A stretch of 64,000 nt of DNA from Muscardinus avellanarius (Eukaryota; Chordata; Mammalia; Rodentia; Gliridae), in assembly GCA_963383645.1 (NCBI GenBank), contig OY726567.1, positions 66,244,552 through 66,308,551 on the forward strand, in the 5' to 3' direction. Shown here in pieces: positions 33,335 through 51,988 of the stretch (position 1 is its first letter; every line of letters starts with the position of its first letter). The translations under genes were made by a program, and so were the position numbers. A model generated the notes under the pieces. It was not told the origin of the DNA. It made no database searches and was given only the letters and a program-made list of their open reading frames with translations.

Positions 33335-33465
33335 ACGTTATATATAATTTACCACTATCATTTAACATGTACCCTTAAAATATAAAATGTCACTCGGTAC
33401 AGTCACGATGTGCAGTCACCACCTCTAGTTCCAGAGCGTCCTCATCATTCCTAAAGAAATCCCCA
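33335..33465. mobile_element. Old L1-type remnant
   Basis: TATATATAATTTACCACTATC, CACCACCTCTAGTTCCAGAG and CCTCATCATTCC resemble the same old family seen at 8516/10570. Confidence 0.5.
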
Positions 33466-34841
33466 GCCAGGAGTGGTGGTGCACTACGCTTGTAATCCCA
33501 GTACTTGGGAGGCTGAGACAGAAGGACCTCGGTTCGAGGATAACCTCAGCTACTAAGGCCCTTGGCAACTCAGTGTGACCCTGTTTCAAAATAAAGAGAA
33601 TAAAAAATAGGGCTGGGTTCCATCCCCAGTACCGCAAAAAAAAAAAAAAAAAGAAAAAAAAGAAACGCCCAATCCATTAGCTGTCTCTCTCCCTTTATTT
33701 CTTCTTTCTTTCTCTCTTTCTTTTCTTTTCTTCCCTTTTTTCTTTTCTTTTCTTTTTCAGTACTAAAGATTAAACCCAGGGCCATTCTACCTCCAAGTTA
33801 CATCCCAGCCCTATTTTATTCTTTATTTTGAAACACGGTCTCACTGAATTGTAGAAGGCTTCACTAACCTGAGGCTGCATTCCTCCTGTCTCAGCCTCCC
33901 AAGTCCCGGGATTTGAAGCATGCACCACCATGCCCAGCTCGCTTCCCAGTCTTGCACATCCTGCCCCTGAGAACTACCAGCCAGGCCACTTTCTGCCTGA
34001 TGGATTTGACTATTTGAGACATTTTGTGGGGTTCTATACCATGTGACTTTTTTTGGCAGGGGCATTCTGAGCTACACCCCCAACCCTATTTTTTATTCTT
34101 TATTTTGAAACAGGGTCTCACTGAGTTGCAGAGGGCCTCACTAAGTAGCTGAGGCTGGCTGTGAACCACGAATCCTTCTAAATGCTGGGATTACAAGCAT
34201 GCCACACCACGCCCGGCCTTCATTTATTTTATTTTATTTTACTTTATTATTTATTTATTATTTATTTATTTATTTATTTATTTGTGGTACTAGGGGTGGA
34301 ACCCAGAGGCTTTCTACCTCCGGGCTATACTCCCAGACCTTTTTTTAATATTTTATTTGGAAACAGGGTCTCACTAAGTTGCTGAGAGCCTCACTAAGTA
34401 ACTGAGGCTGGCTTCAAACCTGTGCGATCCTCCTGTCTCAGCCTCCCAAGGGCAGGGATTACAAGTGTGCACCACCATGCCCGGCTATTTTATTTTATAT
34501 TATTGTGGGTCTGGGGATAGAACCCAGAGGCATTCAACCTCCAAGCTATACCCCCTGCCCAATGTTTTATTCTTTTTTTTTTTTTTTTTTTGAGGGTCTG
34601 GGGATGGAACCCAGGGGCATTTGCCCTCTGAGCTACGCCCCCTGCCCTATTTTTTATTCTTTATTTTGAAACTGGGTCTCACTGAGTTGCAGAAGGCCTC
34701 ACTAAGTAGCTGAGTCTGTCCGCAAACCACAATCCTCCAGTTTTAGCCTCCCAAATGCTGGGATTACAAGCGTGTGCCACCACGCCCGTCTTTTTTTTTT
34801 TTTTTAACAAGGTTTTGCTAAGTTGCTGAGGGTCTCATAAG

Positions 34842-34892
<51 letters not shown>

Positions 34893-34993
34893 ACTAGGGA
34901 TTGACCCCTGGGGCATTCTACCTTCCCAGCTACACTCCTAGCCTTATTTTATTTTTATTTTGAAACAGAGCCTCACTAGATTAATGAGAGTTT

Positions 34994-35044
<51 letters not shown>

Positions 35045-35343
35045 TACTGGGGGTGGAACCCAAAGTCTTTCTTCCTCCTGGCTATACTTCCAGACTTATT
35101 TTGTACTTTATTTGGAAACAGAGTCTCACTAAGTTGCGGAGAGCCTCACTAAGTAGCTGAGGCTGGCTGAGAACCTGTGCGATCCTCCTGTCTCAGCCTC
35201 CCAAGTGCTGGGATTACAGGTGTGCGCCACCACGCCCAGCAGAATTTCACTATTTGCTGAGGCTGTCCTTGCACCTACAGTCATCCCTCTCTCAGCTTCC
35301 CAAGTACTGGGACTACAGGCATGCACTACCATACCCAGCTTGT

Positions 35344-35396
<53 letters not shown>

Positions 35397-35815
35397 TATT
35401 TGCGGTACTGGGGATGGAACCCAAGAGTATTCTACCTCTGAGATACACTCCCAGCCCTATTTTTTTATTCTTTATTATTATTATTATTATTTTGGTGGAA
35501 CCCAGAGGCTTCCTACCTCCGGGCTATACTCCCAGACCTATTTTATATTTTATTTGGAAACAGGTCTCACTAAATTGCTGAGAGCCTCATTAGGTAGCTG
35601 AGGCTGGCTTCAAACCTGTGCGATGCTCCTTTCTCAGCCTCCTAAGTGCAGGGATTACAAGTGTGCGCCACCACGCCCGGTTTATTCTTTATTTTGAAAC
35701 AGGGTTTCAGTGAGTTGCAAAGGGCCTCACTAAGTAGCTGAGGCTGGCCGCAAAACCGCGATCCTCTGGTCTCAGCCTCCCAAATGCTGGGATTACAAGT
35801 GTGGGCCACCACGCC
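33465..35815. mobile_element. SINE cluster with GT and CAT microsatellites
   Basis: Plus copy 33465-33640; minus copies at about 33755-33945, 34055-34220, 34285-34490, 34505-34570, 34592-34790, 34890-34985, 35043-35240, 35245-35340, 35400-35465, 35494-35680 and 35680-35820. Simple repeats: (GT)n 34843-34889 and 34997-35043, (CAT)n 35346-35396. No gene. Confidence 0.8.
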
Positions 35816-35819
35816 TAGC

Positions 35820-36095
35820 TATCCCGCTTGTTTCTGATGACTCTCCAGATCACCTCCCCAAAACTGCAGACTCACGTACGTAACTGCCTGCCCTGTGCCT
35901 TTCCTGGCCATCTCAGAATTGAGATGTGCAAGATAGAATTCTCACCTTCTCCCTGAAACTTTCTCCACTCATATCACCCATTGCTGCCTCTCTTAGACCC
36001 CCAAACCTCCCAGCCATCCTCAGTGTGGCTCCTCAGACATCACACGCTCACTAGCAAGAAAATCTGTTGATTTAGCCTTCATAAAATATCTGCAG
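35820..36095. other. Probable old interspersed repeat
   Basis: Resembles a common ancient mammalian repeat (CACCTCCCCAAAACTGCAGAC and TTTCTCCACTCATATCACCC) that I cannot name with confidence. No exon recognised. Confidence 0.35.
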
Positions 36096-36330
36096 AAGCC
36101 AGGCACGGTGGCACACGCTTGTAATCCCCGCACTTGGGAGGCTGAGACAGGAGGATCGCGCAGGTTCAAAGCCACCCTCAGCTACTTAGTGAGGCTCTCA
36201 GAACATAGTGAGACCCTATTTCCAAATAAAATCTAAAAAATACGTCTGGGAGTATAGCCCGGAGGTAGAAAGGCCCTGGGTTCCACCCCCAGTACCGAAA
36301 AAAAAAAAAAAAAAAAAAAGAATTCAAAGC
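36095..36330 (+). mobile_element. Plus-strand B1-dID SINE
   Basis: Complete dimer from GCCAGGCACGGTGGCACACG to the poly(A) at 36298-36319; a partial SINE follows to about 36445. Confidence 0.85.
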
Positions 36331-36442
36331 CAGTCTGAGCAACATAGTGAGTCCATCAGTGTAGAAGATCCTGGGCCAAAATAAAAAATAAATAAAATAG
36401 GACTGGGGCTATCACTCAAAGGTGGAGTGACTGGGTTCAATT

Positions 36443-42310
<5,868 letters not shown>

Positions 42311-42312
42311 CA

Positions 42313-42314
<2 letters not shown>

Positions 42315-42362
<48 letters not shown>
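42315..42362. repeat. (AT)n microsatellite
   Basis: About 24 perfect AT units; likely polymorphic. Confidence 0.95.
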
Positions 42363-42367
<5 letters not shown>

Positions 42368-42404
42368 TGTTTGTTTTGTTCTGGTTTTTTACTTTTTATA
42401 TTTT

Positions 42405-43076
42405 GCAGTACTGGGGGGATTGAACCTAGGAGCATTCTACCTCCGAGCTCTACCCCTAGCCCTATTATTTATTCTTTCTTTTGAAACAGGATCTCACTAA
42501 GTTGCAGAGAGCCTCACTAAGAAGCTGAGGCTGGCCAAGAACCTGCGATCCTCTTGTCTCTGCCTCCCAAGCACTGGGATTACAAGCGTGTGCCACCATA
42601 CTCTACTTGGCAAGGTATATTTTTTTATGTGTGTGGCACTGGGGATTAAACCCAGGGGCATTCTACCTCTGAGTTACAACCCCAGCCCTATTTTATTTTA
42701 TGTTTTATTTTTTGGTGGTACTGGGGATGGAACTCAGAGGCTTTCTATCTCCGGGCTATACTCCCAGACCCATTTTATATTTTTATTTGGAAACAGTGTC
42801 TCACTAAGTTGCTGAGAGCCTCACTAAATAGCTGAGGCTGGCTTCAAACCTGCGCGATCCTCCTGTCTCAGCCTCCCAAGCGCGGGGATTACCAGCGTGC
42901 GCCACCAAGCCCGGCTTATTTTTTATTTTGAAACATGGCCTTACTAAGTTGTTGAGACTGGCTACGAACCTGTGATCCTCCTGTCTCAGCCTCCCAAATA
43001 CTGGAATTACAAGTGTGTGCCACTATGTCTGGTTCTATCTGGGTACTGTAAATCAACCATTAATTAATGGGTTTGG

Positions 43077-43117
<41 letters not shown>

Positions 43118-43370
43118 CAGGCAATTGACCCCAGGGGAGTTCTACTTCTGAGCTACACCCCAGACCCTATTTTATTTTAGGTCCCGGGGATTGAAGCCAG
43201 GGGCATTCTACCTCTGAGCTACACCCCCAGCCTTCCCTTAAAAACAAAAAACCAGGGTCTAATTAAGTTGCTTAGGGTTTTGCTAAATTGCTGAGGCTGG
43301 CCTCGAACCTGCAATCCTCCTGTCTCAGTCTCCCAAAGACTGGGATTACAGGTGTATGCCACACTGGGTA
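42405..43370 (-). mobile_element. Minus-strand SINE cluster
   Basis: Copies at about 42405-42605, 42625-42690, 42717-42915, 42915-43030, 43120-43175 and 43178-43365, with (GT)n at 43079-43114. Confidence 0.8.
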
Positions 43371-44390
43371 TAATCAAAGGGTTTGATTCACAGTCCCACC
43401 TCTGCCACTAACCCTTCTCTAGACTCTAGGGGAGACCCCCATCTCTTCATGTCTAGGATGTGGGGCCCATGTCAATAGTCCCTGAACTGTAAAGAGAATG
43501 ATATCAGCTTTGTGATGAGTTGGACCCAAAGGAGAATCACAATTCTGTGTCTCCAGAGAAGTGTGATCATGAGAACAGAAGGTGCCTGCCTGTCTGAGTC
43601 TCCGTTTTCCTCATCTGTAAAATGGGTCCTATTGGAGGATCCAGAGGAAGGGTAGAAGATTGATCCAGGGGCTCAATCAAGGGTCTTTCTTTTTCTGATT
43701 TTTTTTTTGGGGGGTGGGTAGGGAAGGCTGGTATTCATCATTCTAAAAATAGTGTTTATTATTATTTTTAAATGTGTCATGCAAAATACAGTCATGATAG
43801 AAATTCTGGGAAATACAGACAAGCACAAACAATAAAAGTCACCCGCAATGCCACACCTCTCACTTCCCACCCTGAGACAGTCATTGTCAACATTTTGGTG
43901 TATTTCCCCCTCAAGGATTTTTTTTTTTAATCCATATAGAGAGAAAGGGAAATAAAGAACTGGGGTCACACAGTGGTTCTGCAGCTATTCCATGCCACGG
44001 GACATCTTCCGAGGTCGCCTGTGACCAGGGGGCATCCTATCCTGTGAGGGCACCACTGTTTATGAACCATCCCCTCGCTTGCTGGACATCCAGGTGGTTT
44101 CCAACTTGCCATGGTGAACACTGCCAAAACGAAGGACCTTGTGCTTGCCGCTCTGCCTGGTCCTGAACCGTCAGCCATGGGGTGATCCTCTGGAACCTCC
44201 CATCAAATATTTATTGAGTATCTGTGAAATACTGGGCACCGAGGGAGGCCCCGGCCGGGCCTCCACAGAGTTGTCTGAGCCACCAACCAGTCAGTCTTTC
44301 CCTTCTCCTACTCTGCAACTGAGGACTTCTCTCTCTTCTGGCCCCAGAGACCCCGGCATCCAGCCCCCAGCCCTCAGAGAAATCACCTCT
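43370..44390. other. Non-coding flank with an old L1-type remnant
   Basis: 43740-44125 resembles an old mammalian L1 3' end (TTGTCAACATTTTGGTGTATTTCC and CATCCAGGTGGTTTCCAAC). The rest is unassigned. No exon recognised. Confidence 0.45.
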
Positions 44391-44399
44391 AAGTAGATA

Positions 44400-44846
44400 T
44401 GAATGACAAGTTTAATTCCCCACTCTGTCTCACAATGGTTTCTTACATTTTTGTACAAAAACCCAGGTTTCCTTTTCCCCTCCCTCCCCGCCATAACATA
44501 AGAAGTAATTGTTTAATAAATAATATATGCTTCTGCTCAGGCCCAGAGGAGAAGCTGGGAAGACACTGTCGGAAAACTTCTTAGAGATCCGAGAATCCAG
44601 AATCCTGGCTCTCTCCTCCTTGGGGACCAAGGAGACCACCTGCCTCCCACCCACCCCCACTTCTTAAATAAATAAGTATAAATAAGGCACAGGTACCCCC
44701 CCCCCGACGGGTCTCCTGGAGGGACCTTATCTACCTAGGAGGGATGATGAGGGGGGATGTCCCCTGACCGTCATACCCCTGGTACCAAAATAAATAAATA
44801 AATAAGATCTGGCTTGGAAGGACGATGGTGGCTTTGGGTCCCAGGG
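44400..44846 (-). promoter_or_regulatory. IL11: IL11 3' UTR with AU-rich elements
   Basis: On minus, three AU-rich blocks follow the stop codon: overlapping ATTTA pentamers at plus 44788-44805, a TATTTATAC..TATTTATTTAAG block at plus 44660-44690, and TATTATTTATTAAAC at plus 44508-44530. ATTAAA at plus 44410-44415 could be the poly(A) signal. AU-rich elements confer rapid decay on cytokine mRNAs (established). Confidence 0.7.
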
Positions 44847-46602
44847 TCACAGCCGAGTCCTCAGCAGCAGCAGCCCCCGGGCAGCCCAGTCCAGGGTCAG
44901 GTGTAGCCCACCCAGGACGGCGTGGGCTGCCCTGATGCCCCCCCAGGCCGAGGCAGGAGGTGCCAGGGGGGGTGGCGGTGGGTCGGGGGATGCCTGGGGC
45001 AGGGCCAGACGAGACATCTGTAAAGAGAGTACCGAGGTTAGCACAAGGCACGGGGTGCACTGGGAGTCTGGAAAGGACATTTGGGGACAGACTGCATATT
45101 TGCAGTCTCTGGTGTGCAGAACAAAATGACTAAGCGGGGAGCTCTTCAAGAACTTGGGTTCAGAAAACTGAGGCTGGACTCAAAAGGTTGCCTTTTTTGG
45201 GTACTGGTACTAGAGATTGAACCCAAGGGCGTCCTACCTTTGAGCTGGACCCCCAGCCCTTTTAAAAATTTTTAGGTTCTTTCTAAATTGCTGAGGACCC
45301 AAGTTGCTGAGGCTGGCCTTAAACCTGCAATCCCGCTGACTCAACCTCCTAAGAATTGAGATTACAGGTGTGCCCCACCCATACCTGGTCAAAAAGTTGC
45401 TAGCCAGCCAGGTGTGGTGGCGCAGGCTTGTAATCCCAGCATTCAAGAGGCTGAGATCGGAGGAGGATCGCAGTTCACCAACAGCCTCAGCTACTTAGTG
45501 AGGCCCTTTGCAACTCAGTGAGACCCTGTTTCAAAATAAAATATAAAAAAATAGGGCTGGGGGTGTCGCTCAGAGGTAGAATGCCCCCGGGTTCCATCCT
45601 AATACCGCACACATAAACAAAAAGTTGCTATCTCAAGGGTAGGCCTTCAGGGCTAGGTTTTTGGGGGCTGTGTCTAAGGCTTCTTGGGGGTAGTCAGTAC
45701 TGAACTCTTGGATTTTTGTGGTGCTGGAGATTGAACCCAGGGACATTCTACCTCTGAACTATAGCTCCAGTCCTATTTTTTATTCTTTATTTTGAAACAG
45801 GATCTTATTAAGTTGCAGAGGCCCTTACTAAGCAGCTGAGGCTGACTTCAAACCTGTGATCCCTTGTCTTAGCCTCCCAAGTACTGGGATTATAGGCATG
45901 TGCTACCATGTCCAGCCAGGGCTAGAATCTTGAAGCTAGAGTTTTCTTTTTTTCTTTTTCTGATGGCACTAGGGGTTGAAACCAGGGGCATTCTACCTCC
46001 AAGCCACAACCCCAGCTCTATTTCTTTCTTTCTTTTTTTCTTTCTTTTTCTTTTTCTTTCCTTCTTTCTTTCTTTCTTTCTTCCTTTCTTCCTTTTTTTT
46101 TTTTTTTGTGGTCCTGGGGATAGAACCCAGGGGCCTCTACCTCTGGGCTATGCCCCCGACCTATTTTTTTATATTTTATTTGGAAACAGGGTCTCACTAA
46201 GTTACTGAGAGCCTCATTAAGTAGCCGAGGCTGGCTTCGAACCTGTGCAATCCTCCTGTCTCAGCCTCCCAAGTACTGGGATTACAAGCGTGCGCCAACA
46301 CGCCCGGCTTCATTTTTTAAATTTTGAAGCCATGTCTCACTAAATTGCTGGAGCTGGCCTCCAACCTTTGATCCTCCTGTCCCAGCCTCACAAGTCCTGG
46401 GATTACAGGCTTTGGTACCATACTGGACTATGGAGTTAGGTTTCTAGGGACAGTGTCTAAGATCTGTGGGCTCAATTCTGGGGTCAGCTCTAGGATCTTC
46501 ATGCTGGAGCCTTAGATATAGGGTCTCTAACCACGTATGGTAGCTAGAGACCCTGAATCCAAGTCTCAAGCTAAGAATTTGGGTTCTTTTCTTCTTTCTT
46601 TC

Positions 46603-46634
<32 letters not shown>

Positions 46635-49504
46635 TCCTTTTGCGGGTCTGGGGATGGAACTCAGGGGCATTCAACCTCCGAGCTACACCCCCTGCCCTAT
46701 TTTTTATTCTTTATTTTGAAACCGGGTCTCACTGAGTTGCAGAGGGCCTCACTAAGTAGCTGAGGCTGTCCGCAAACCGTGATTCTCTGGTCTCAGCCTC
46801 CCTAATGCTGGGATTACAAGTGTGTGCCACCACGCCTGGCTTTTTTTTTTTTTTTTTTTTTGTATTGGGGATTGAACCCAGGGGCATTCTACCTCTGAGC
46901 TATACCCCCGGCCCAGGATTTGGATTTTTTTAATTAAAAAAAAATTTGTGTGTGTGTGGTAACAGGGATGAAAGGGATGAAACCCAGGGGCATTGTACCT
47001 CTGGGTACACCCCCAGCCCTAATTTTTAGTCTTTTTATTTTTGAAACAGGGTCTCACTGAGTTGCGAAGGGCCTCGCCAAGTAGCTAAGGCTGTCTGGGG
47101 AACCAGGATCCTCCCAGTCTCCGCCTCCAGAATCCTGGGATTACAAGCATGTGCCACCACACCCAGCCTGGATTTTGATTTTTGAGTCTCTAAGACTTGG
47201 GGTGGAAATGTTGGGCTGCAAGACCTCTGGATACAAGCTCTGAAGCAAGATATCAGGCTCCGGGGTCACATGGTCTCAGGGGCTGGGGTCCTGTGGATGC
47301 CAGACCATGAACTATAGGGTCTTAGGGTTTGGGGTTAAAATTTGGAGTTTTGGGGCAGGATTTGGGGGGATCCGGGGCATCAGGGTCTCATGACCTTGGG
47401 TGTCTCAGGGTCAAGAACTCAGTGAGCAGGGTTTAGGTTTGAGGTCTAGGTTTCTAGAGTTATGCTGGAGTCCTGGGATCTCCGGAATCAAGATCTTGGG
47501 CCACAGGTTGTAGGGGTCTTGGGAATCAGAGCTAATAAGGTGTAAGATTTTGAAGCCAAGGCATACCAGGAGCTGCAGCCGGCGTAGTAGCCGGTCTAGC
47601 CGGGCCTGCAGAGCACCCAGCTCAGGCTCCAGGGTCTTCAGGGAGGGCCCACCAGCGCGACGCAGCCACTGTACATGCCGCAGGTAGGATAGCAGGTCAG
47701 CTCGAAGCCTTGTCAGCACACTGGGCAGCTGGAACCAGGGCAGGGCCATCAGGAAACACGTGGTACATGCCTCCTAGCCCCGTGGTCCCTTCTCCCTTCA
47801 CCACCCAGCTCTTACTTTCCCAGCCTACCGCAGCCCTTACCTGCAAGGCTCCCAGTGCCCCTGCACTCATGGCCAAGGTGGGGAGGGAATCCAGGTTGTG
47901 GTCCCCTTCGGCTGGGAATTTGTCTCTCTGGTGGGAAAGAAGCTATGAGGGGGACCCCACCCCCTACCCAGGCCCCAAACTCTCCCCTCCCCTGGTTCTG
48001 CCACCCTGGCTACACGGAAGGCATGCCCAAAGATCCCCCCATCCCCTCTCATATCTGTCACCCCACTCCACTCTTTCCTGGCCCCAACCCAGTCCCTCCA
48101 GCCTCCTTACCAGCTGTGCAGCCAGCTGCCGAGTGTCTGCCAGGAGAGAGCGGGTCAGCAGCACAGCACTGTCTAGCTCTGCCCGAGGGTCTGGGGAAGC
48201 TCGAGGGGGGCCAGGAGGTGGCCCAGGGGCAAAGGCTCTATCTGGCCAGAGGCTCAGCACCACCAGGACCAGGTGGCAAACACCTGAGGGGAGGAAGACA
48301 GAGAGAACTCAGATCGGGCACCTGGGTCTGAGGGAGGAGGGCAGGGGCTTGGACCTCTGGCGGGAGGTCTGGACTCCTAGTCTGAAGGAGGAAGGCTGGG
48401 GTCTGGATTGCTGGTCTGGGGGAGGAGGGCTGGAAGCCTGCAGTCTCAGGGTGGAGTGCCTAGGGGCAGGTCGCAGGGACCGGGCGGGCTTCCCTCTCCC
48501 TCCCCGGCTCTGGCTGCCCCGCCCGTCGGAGCAGACGCGGCCCGGGGCGGGTAGACGGGCCGGGCGTCTCCCGTCCGCCCCCGGACGCCGGAATCTGGGC
48601 CCCGGGGCGGGGCATGAGGGGGGAGGCACAGGCCAGAACCTGCCCCCTCCCCGGCCCCGGGAGCCCGAGCCGGCCTGGGAGCAGGGGCAGGAGCCAGAGA
48701 CCGGGGCTGAGACCCGAACACGCTGCCTCCTCCTCGGGGAGGCCCCCGAGACCCTCAAGCAGTCCAGCCGCAGTGGGCGCGCCCGGGCGCACCTGGGCGG
48801 AGAGCCGCGGGACGCGCGCTGCCTGGGACCGGCGCTCGGGGCTCGGGGGCTCCGGCCGGAGGCTCGCCGGCTGCCCATCCCCCAGCTGCCCCGCCCACCC
48901 CTGCGACCGCCAGCCAATCAGCGCCCCCCGGGCTGCCGCGCTCCCTTATCACACCCCCACCCCGCCCCCTGGTCCCCTCTGGCCGAGGCCCGTCCTCTCG
49001 CCCCTCCCCGGCCGGCCGTCTGTCCGTGCGTCCGTCCTCCTGCCGGCCCGCGTCTGTCTGTCTCTCCCGGCTCTCTGTCCGCACCCCTGTGTCTCTCTGC
49101 TTGCCCAGACTGGGACCGGTGCTCCCAGGCTTGCTCTCATCTCCTCGGACTCTGCCTCAGTTTACCTCCCCGAGTCTCTCTCTCTGTCGGGATCTCCGCT
49201 GACTCCCTGGGCCCCTAGGCTCTTTGGGATCACCTCCTAGCATCTGTCCCTCTGTCCCGGTCTGGCCGGCCCCTCTCTGGGGGGGTGTGATTTGCCCTTT
49301 CATCTGTCTGGGTGTCTCTCTGCCCATCTCTTCACTGGGCTCCTACTTTCCCTGAATCTCCTTTTTCTCTCACTCCCGTGGCTCCCTCTCGCCTCTGTCC
49401 GGCTCAGTGCCCGCCCGGTGTCCGCTCCACACCCTCCCCCGCCGTTGGTGCCTCCCTCCCGCCCTGTCCCCCACCCCATGAACTGGAACCGACTTACAGT
49501 TCAT
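44847..49504 (-). CDS. IL11: Interleukin-11
   Basis: Five coding exons on minus: 49504-49498 (only 7 nt: ATGAACT), 48283-48111, 47927-47841, 47728-47567 and 45017-44847. All splice sites are canonical and phases agree; the total is 199 aa, as in human. The signal peptide is residues 1-21 with mature Pro22 (PGPPPGPP). The four-helix body includes LLTRSLLADTRQLAAQL, DKFPAEGDHNLDSLPTL and LRADLLSYLRHVQWLRR. Trp168 in SAWGG, the known gp130 site III contact, is kept, as is the C-terminal LHLTLDWAARGLLLL. IL-11 is a secreted cytokine that binds IL11RA and signals through gp130-JAK-STAT3. Intron 4 is full of SINEs; intron 1 holds part of the CpG island and a minisatellite fragment. No defect seen. 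Confidence 0.97.
45195..47165. mobile_element. SINEs in IL11 intron 4
   Basis: Minus copies at about 45200-45395, 45715-45915, 45960-46020, 46110-46305, 46310-46425, 46640-46840, 46862-46915 and 46970-47165; a plus copy at about 45405-45610. Pyrimidine-rich (TTTC)n tracts at 46020-46107 and 46590-46640. 47165-47560 is unassigned intron. Confidence 0.85.
48318..48450 (-). repeat. MSR1-like fragment in IL11 intron 1
   Basis: Three to four diverged units in the opposite orientation (GGTCTGAGGGAGGAGGGC). Confidence 0.75.
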
Positions 49505-49760
49505 GTCCCCACAGGCCAGGGGTTCCCCAAAGCAGGGGCAGGGAGCCCGGGGCCTTTAACCCTTCCCTGTCCGCTGCCGGGGGGAGCCCCGGGGGTCAGC
49601 TGGGCCGCGGCCTGGGGAGGGGAGGCATGTGCGTGTGCGGAGCAAGGGCCGCGCCAGTGAGGGAGTGTGTGCGCCTGGGGGGTTATATAGGGGGCCGGGG
49701 CGGGCGGGCGGGGGGCAGGCGGCAGGGGAGGGCGGCCTGACACATACTGAGTCACCCTCC
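48440..49760 (-). promoter_or_regulatory. IL11: IL11 CpG island, TATA box and AP-1 site
   Basis: Very GC-rich with many CpGs. On minus, CCCTATATAACC (plus 49682-49692) is a TATA box, and TGAGTCA/TGACTCA at plus 49748-49754 is an AP-1 site about 60 bp upstream of it. AP-1 control of IL11 is established in human. The inferred start site is near plus 49650, giving a 5' UTR of about 150 nt before ATG at 49504. Confidence 0.75.
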
Positions 49761-50670
49761 CTCCTGCCTTTTCCATTCAGACAAGCCGGCTGCCTAGCAG
49801 GGCTCACGCAGCCTCGCTTGCTCGGAGGAGGGCACGGAAGGAAAAGTTGGAAAAGTTGAAAAGTGAAGGGGGGGTGGTCGGAGAGGGGCTGGTGAGGTCA
49901 TTGGCGTCCCCTCCCTCCACCTCCACGGCTGGGGCAGACACAGGCGGTCCAAGAGCTGGGGCCTGGCTGTGGGTGGGGGGTCTGGCTGGACCAGAAGTGG
50001 CGGGAGGAGAGAGACGCAAGCCACAGGCCCAGGGACACAGAGGTGCTAGGGGACAAAGGGCCATCAGGGCACTGGGACAGAGAAGGAAGCTCCGAGATGG
50101 AGGCAGGGAGACACAGACATCCACAGAGATGCAGAGATGAGTTAGAGGTGGAGACGCGGGGAGCAGAGATGGGGACCGAGGTAGAGAGGACCAGAGTCAG
50201 CCCTGGAGACAAAGAAAAGAGAGGCAGGAAGACAAATAACAGGGACTCATGGAGGCCCAGAGACCCCCAGGGGAAGAGGGAGAGACAGGGCCATCAAGGC
50301 TCAGAAAGGGGGAGAGCAGCGGACCAGGATGGAGAGCCCGGAGACAGCCAAGACACTGGTGTTAGCTGAGGGGGTTGAGATGACAAGGACTCAGCAATGG
50401 AGAAGCAGGGGACAAAAGTCAGGTAGACACATGGCGGTGGGAGAGGACCAGAGACGGAGACCAGAGACCCAGAGAGGCCTCCAGACATCGCAGAGGCAGG
50501 ACCCAGGCATGTGACACTGTGACACTGCACCTCTGGGCCACAGTTTCCCTGTCTGTGAAGTGGGAGTAAGGATACACCCATACCAAAGTGCTCCAAAGGA
50601 TAACATAGCTCACCTACCCAGGCAAAATACAAAGGATAGACAGTCACCACTGCCGTTCTTAGGATGGGTT
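49760..50670. other. IL11 upstream flank
   Basis: Purine-rich, G/A-biased on plus (many AGAGACAGGG-type words at 49990-50520). No exon or repeat family recognised. Confidence 0.4.
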
Positions 50671-51320
50671 GATTGAGGTATTGGGAATTGAACCCAGATG
50701 CATTCTAACTCCAAGCTATACACTCAGCCCTTTATTTTTTAATTTAAAAAGGTGTCTTAGCGGGGCGTGGTGGCGCACGCTTGTAATCCCTGTATTCGGG
50801 AGGCTGGGACCGGAGGATCGCAGTTCACGGACAGCCTCAGCTACTTAGTGAGGCCCTCTGCAACTCAGTGAGACCCGGTTTCAAAATGAAGAATAAAAAA
50901 TAGGGGGCAGGGGGGGGGTATCTAGGAGGTCAAATGCACCTGGGTTCCATCCCCAGATCTGCAAAAAAAAAAAAAAAAGTGTCTTACTAGGTTGCTGAGA
51001 TTCTCTACGTGGCTGAGGCTGGCCTCTAATTTGTGACCCCTGTGTCTCGGCCTCCCAAGTGCTAGGATTACAGGTGTGCACCACCGTACCCAGAAGGAGT
51101 ACACTTTTTTCCCCCCCACGGGTCTGGAAATGAAACCCAGGGGCATTAGACCTAGGAGCTATACCACTTGCCATCTTTTTTATTCTTTATTTTGAAACAG
51201 GGTCTCACTGAGTTGCAGAGAGCCTCACTAAGTAGCTGAGGCTGTCCACGAACCGCAATCCTCTGGATCTCAGCCTCCCAAATGCTGGGATTACAAGTGT
51301 GCACCACCACACCCAGCTAG
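50670..51320. mobile_element. SINE cluster
   Basis: Minus partial at 50670-50735, plus dimer at 50762-50977, minus left arm at 50977-51095 and minus dimer at 51115-51318. Confidence 0.85.
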
Positions 51321-51988
51321 GACTATACTTTATGTATTGTTCAGGCCACTGGGAGAAACACAACATGGGAAGTGGGTGAGATGGGGTGAGAAAGATGGGG
51401 GCACCTGACAGCCAGGGCCAGGGTACTGGAGATCTGGGTAATGCCACCCAAGAGATGGGGACAGGAAAGGCTTCCAGGTAGACAGGGACACATTACTTTG
51501 GGGGTTACACAGTGGGTGAGCACCAGAGAAATAAGGACGGAGGTCAGCCCAGCAAGGCAGGAACAGAGACACCAGCCCCAGCCTCAACAGCCTCCTCCCC
51601 AGGCTGCAGATGGCAGAGAGAAATGGGATCCACTGGGGACAGGAGGTGACAGGGAATTCCAAAGGTTTCCCTGCAGACTCCTGTCCCCACCTCTGAGACT
51701 GTGGTGCACTGGTAGGGGGGCTCTGGGATTGAATGGCAGTTGGAGGGCTCCCCTCCCCATCTACCACGGTGGTGGGGGAACGGTTCAGGTCCCTAAGGAG
51801 GTGAGGTCACAGCACCCCCGCAGCGTGACATGACCTCATCGCCTCAGGTAAGAGTTCTTTCTCTCCTTTTCTTGGTCTGTCATGACCACCCCTTCGAGGG
51901 CCCCCCGGGGGCCCTCCAGAGTCCCGGCTCCTGCTGGGACCTGGGCCTCTGACCATTGGGTCTCCGCCCCTCAGGGGGCCTGTTTCCG

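Noticed and set aside
36130..36300. SINE inside the GARIN5B 3' flank as an exonised terminal exon
   Set aside because: No in-frame link to the 36600 donor could be shown by eye.
47710..49218. 502-codon plus-strand ORF
   Set aside because: Antisense to IL11 exons 2-3 and the CpG island. GC-rich DNA has few stops, and the real coding sense is minus, with canonical splice sites.
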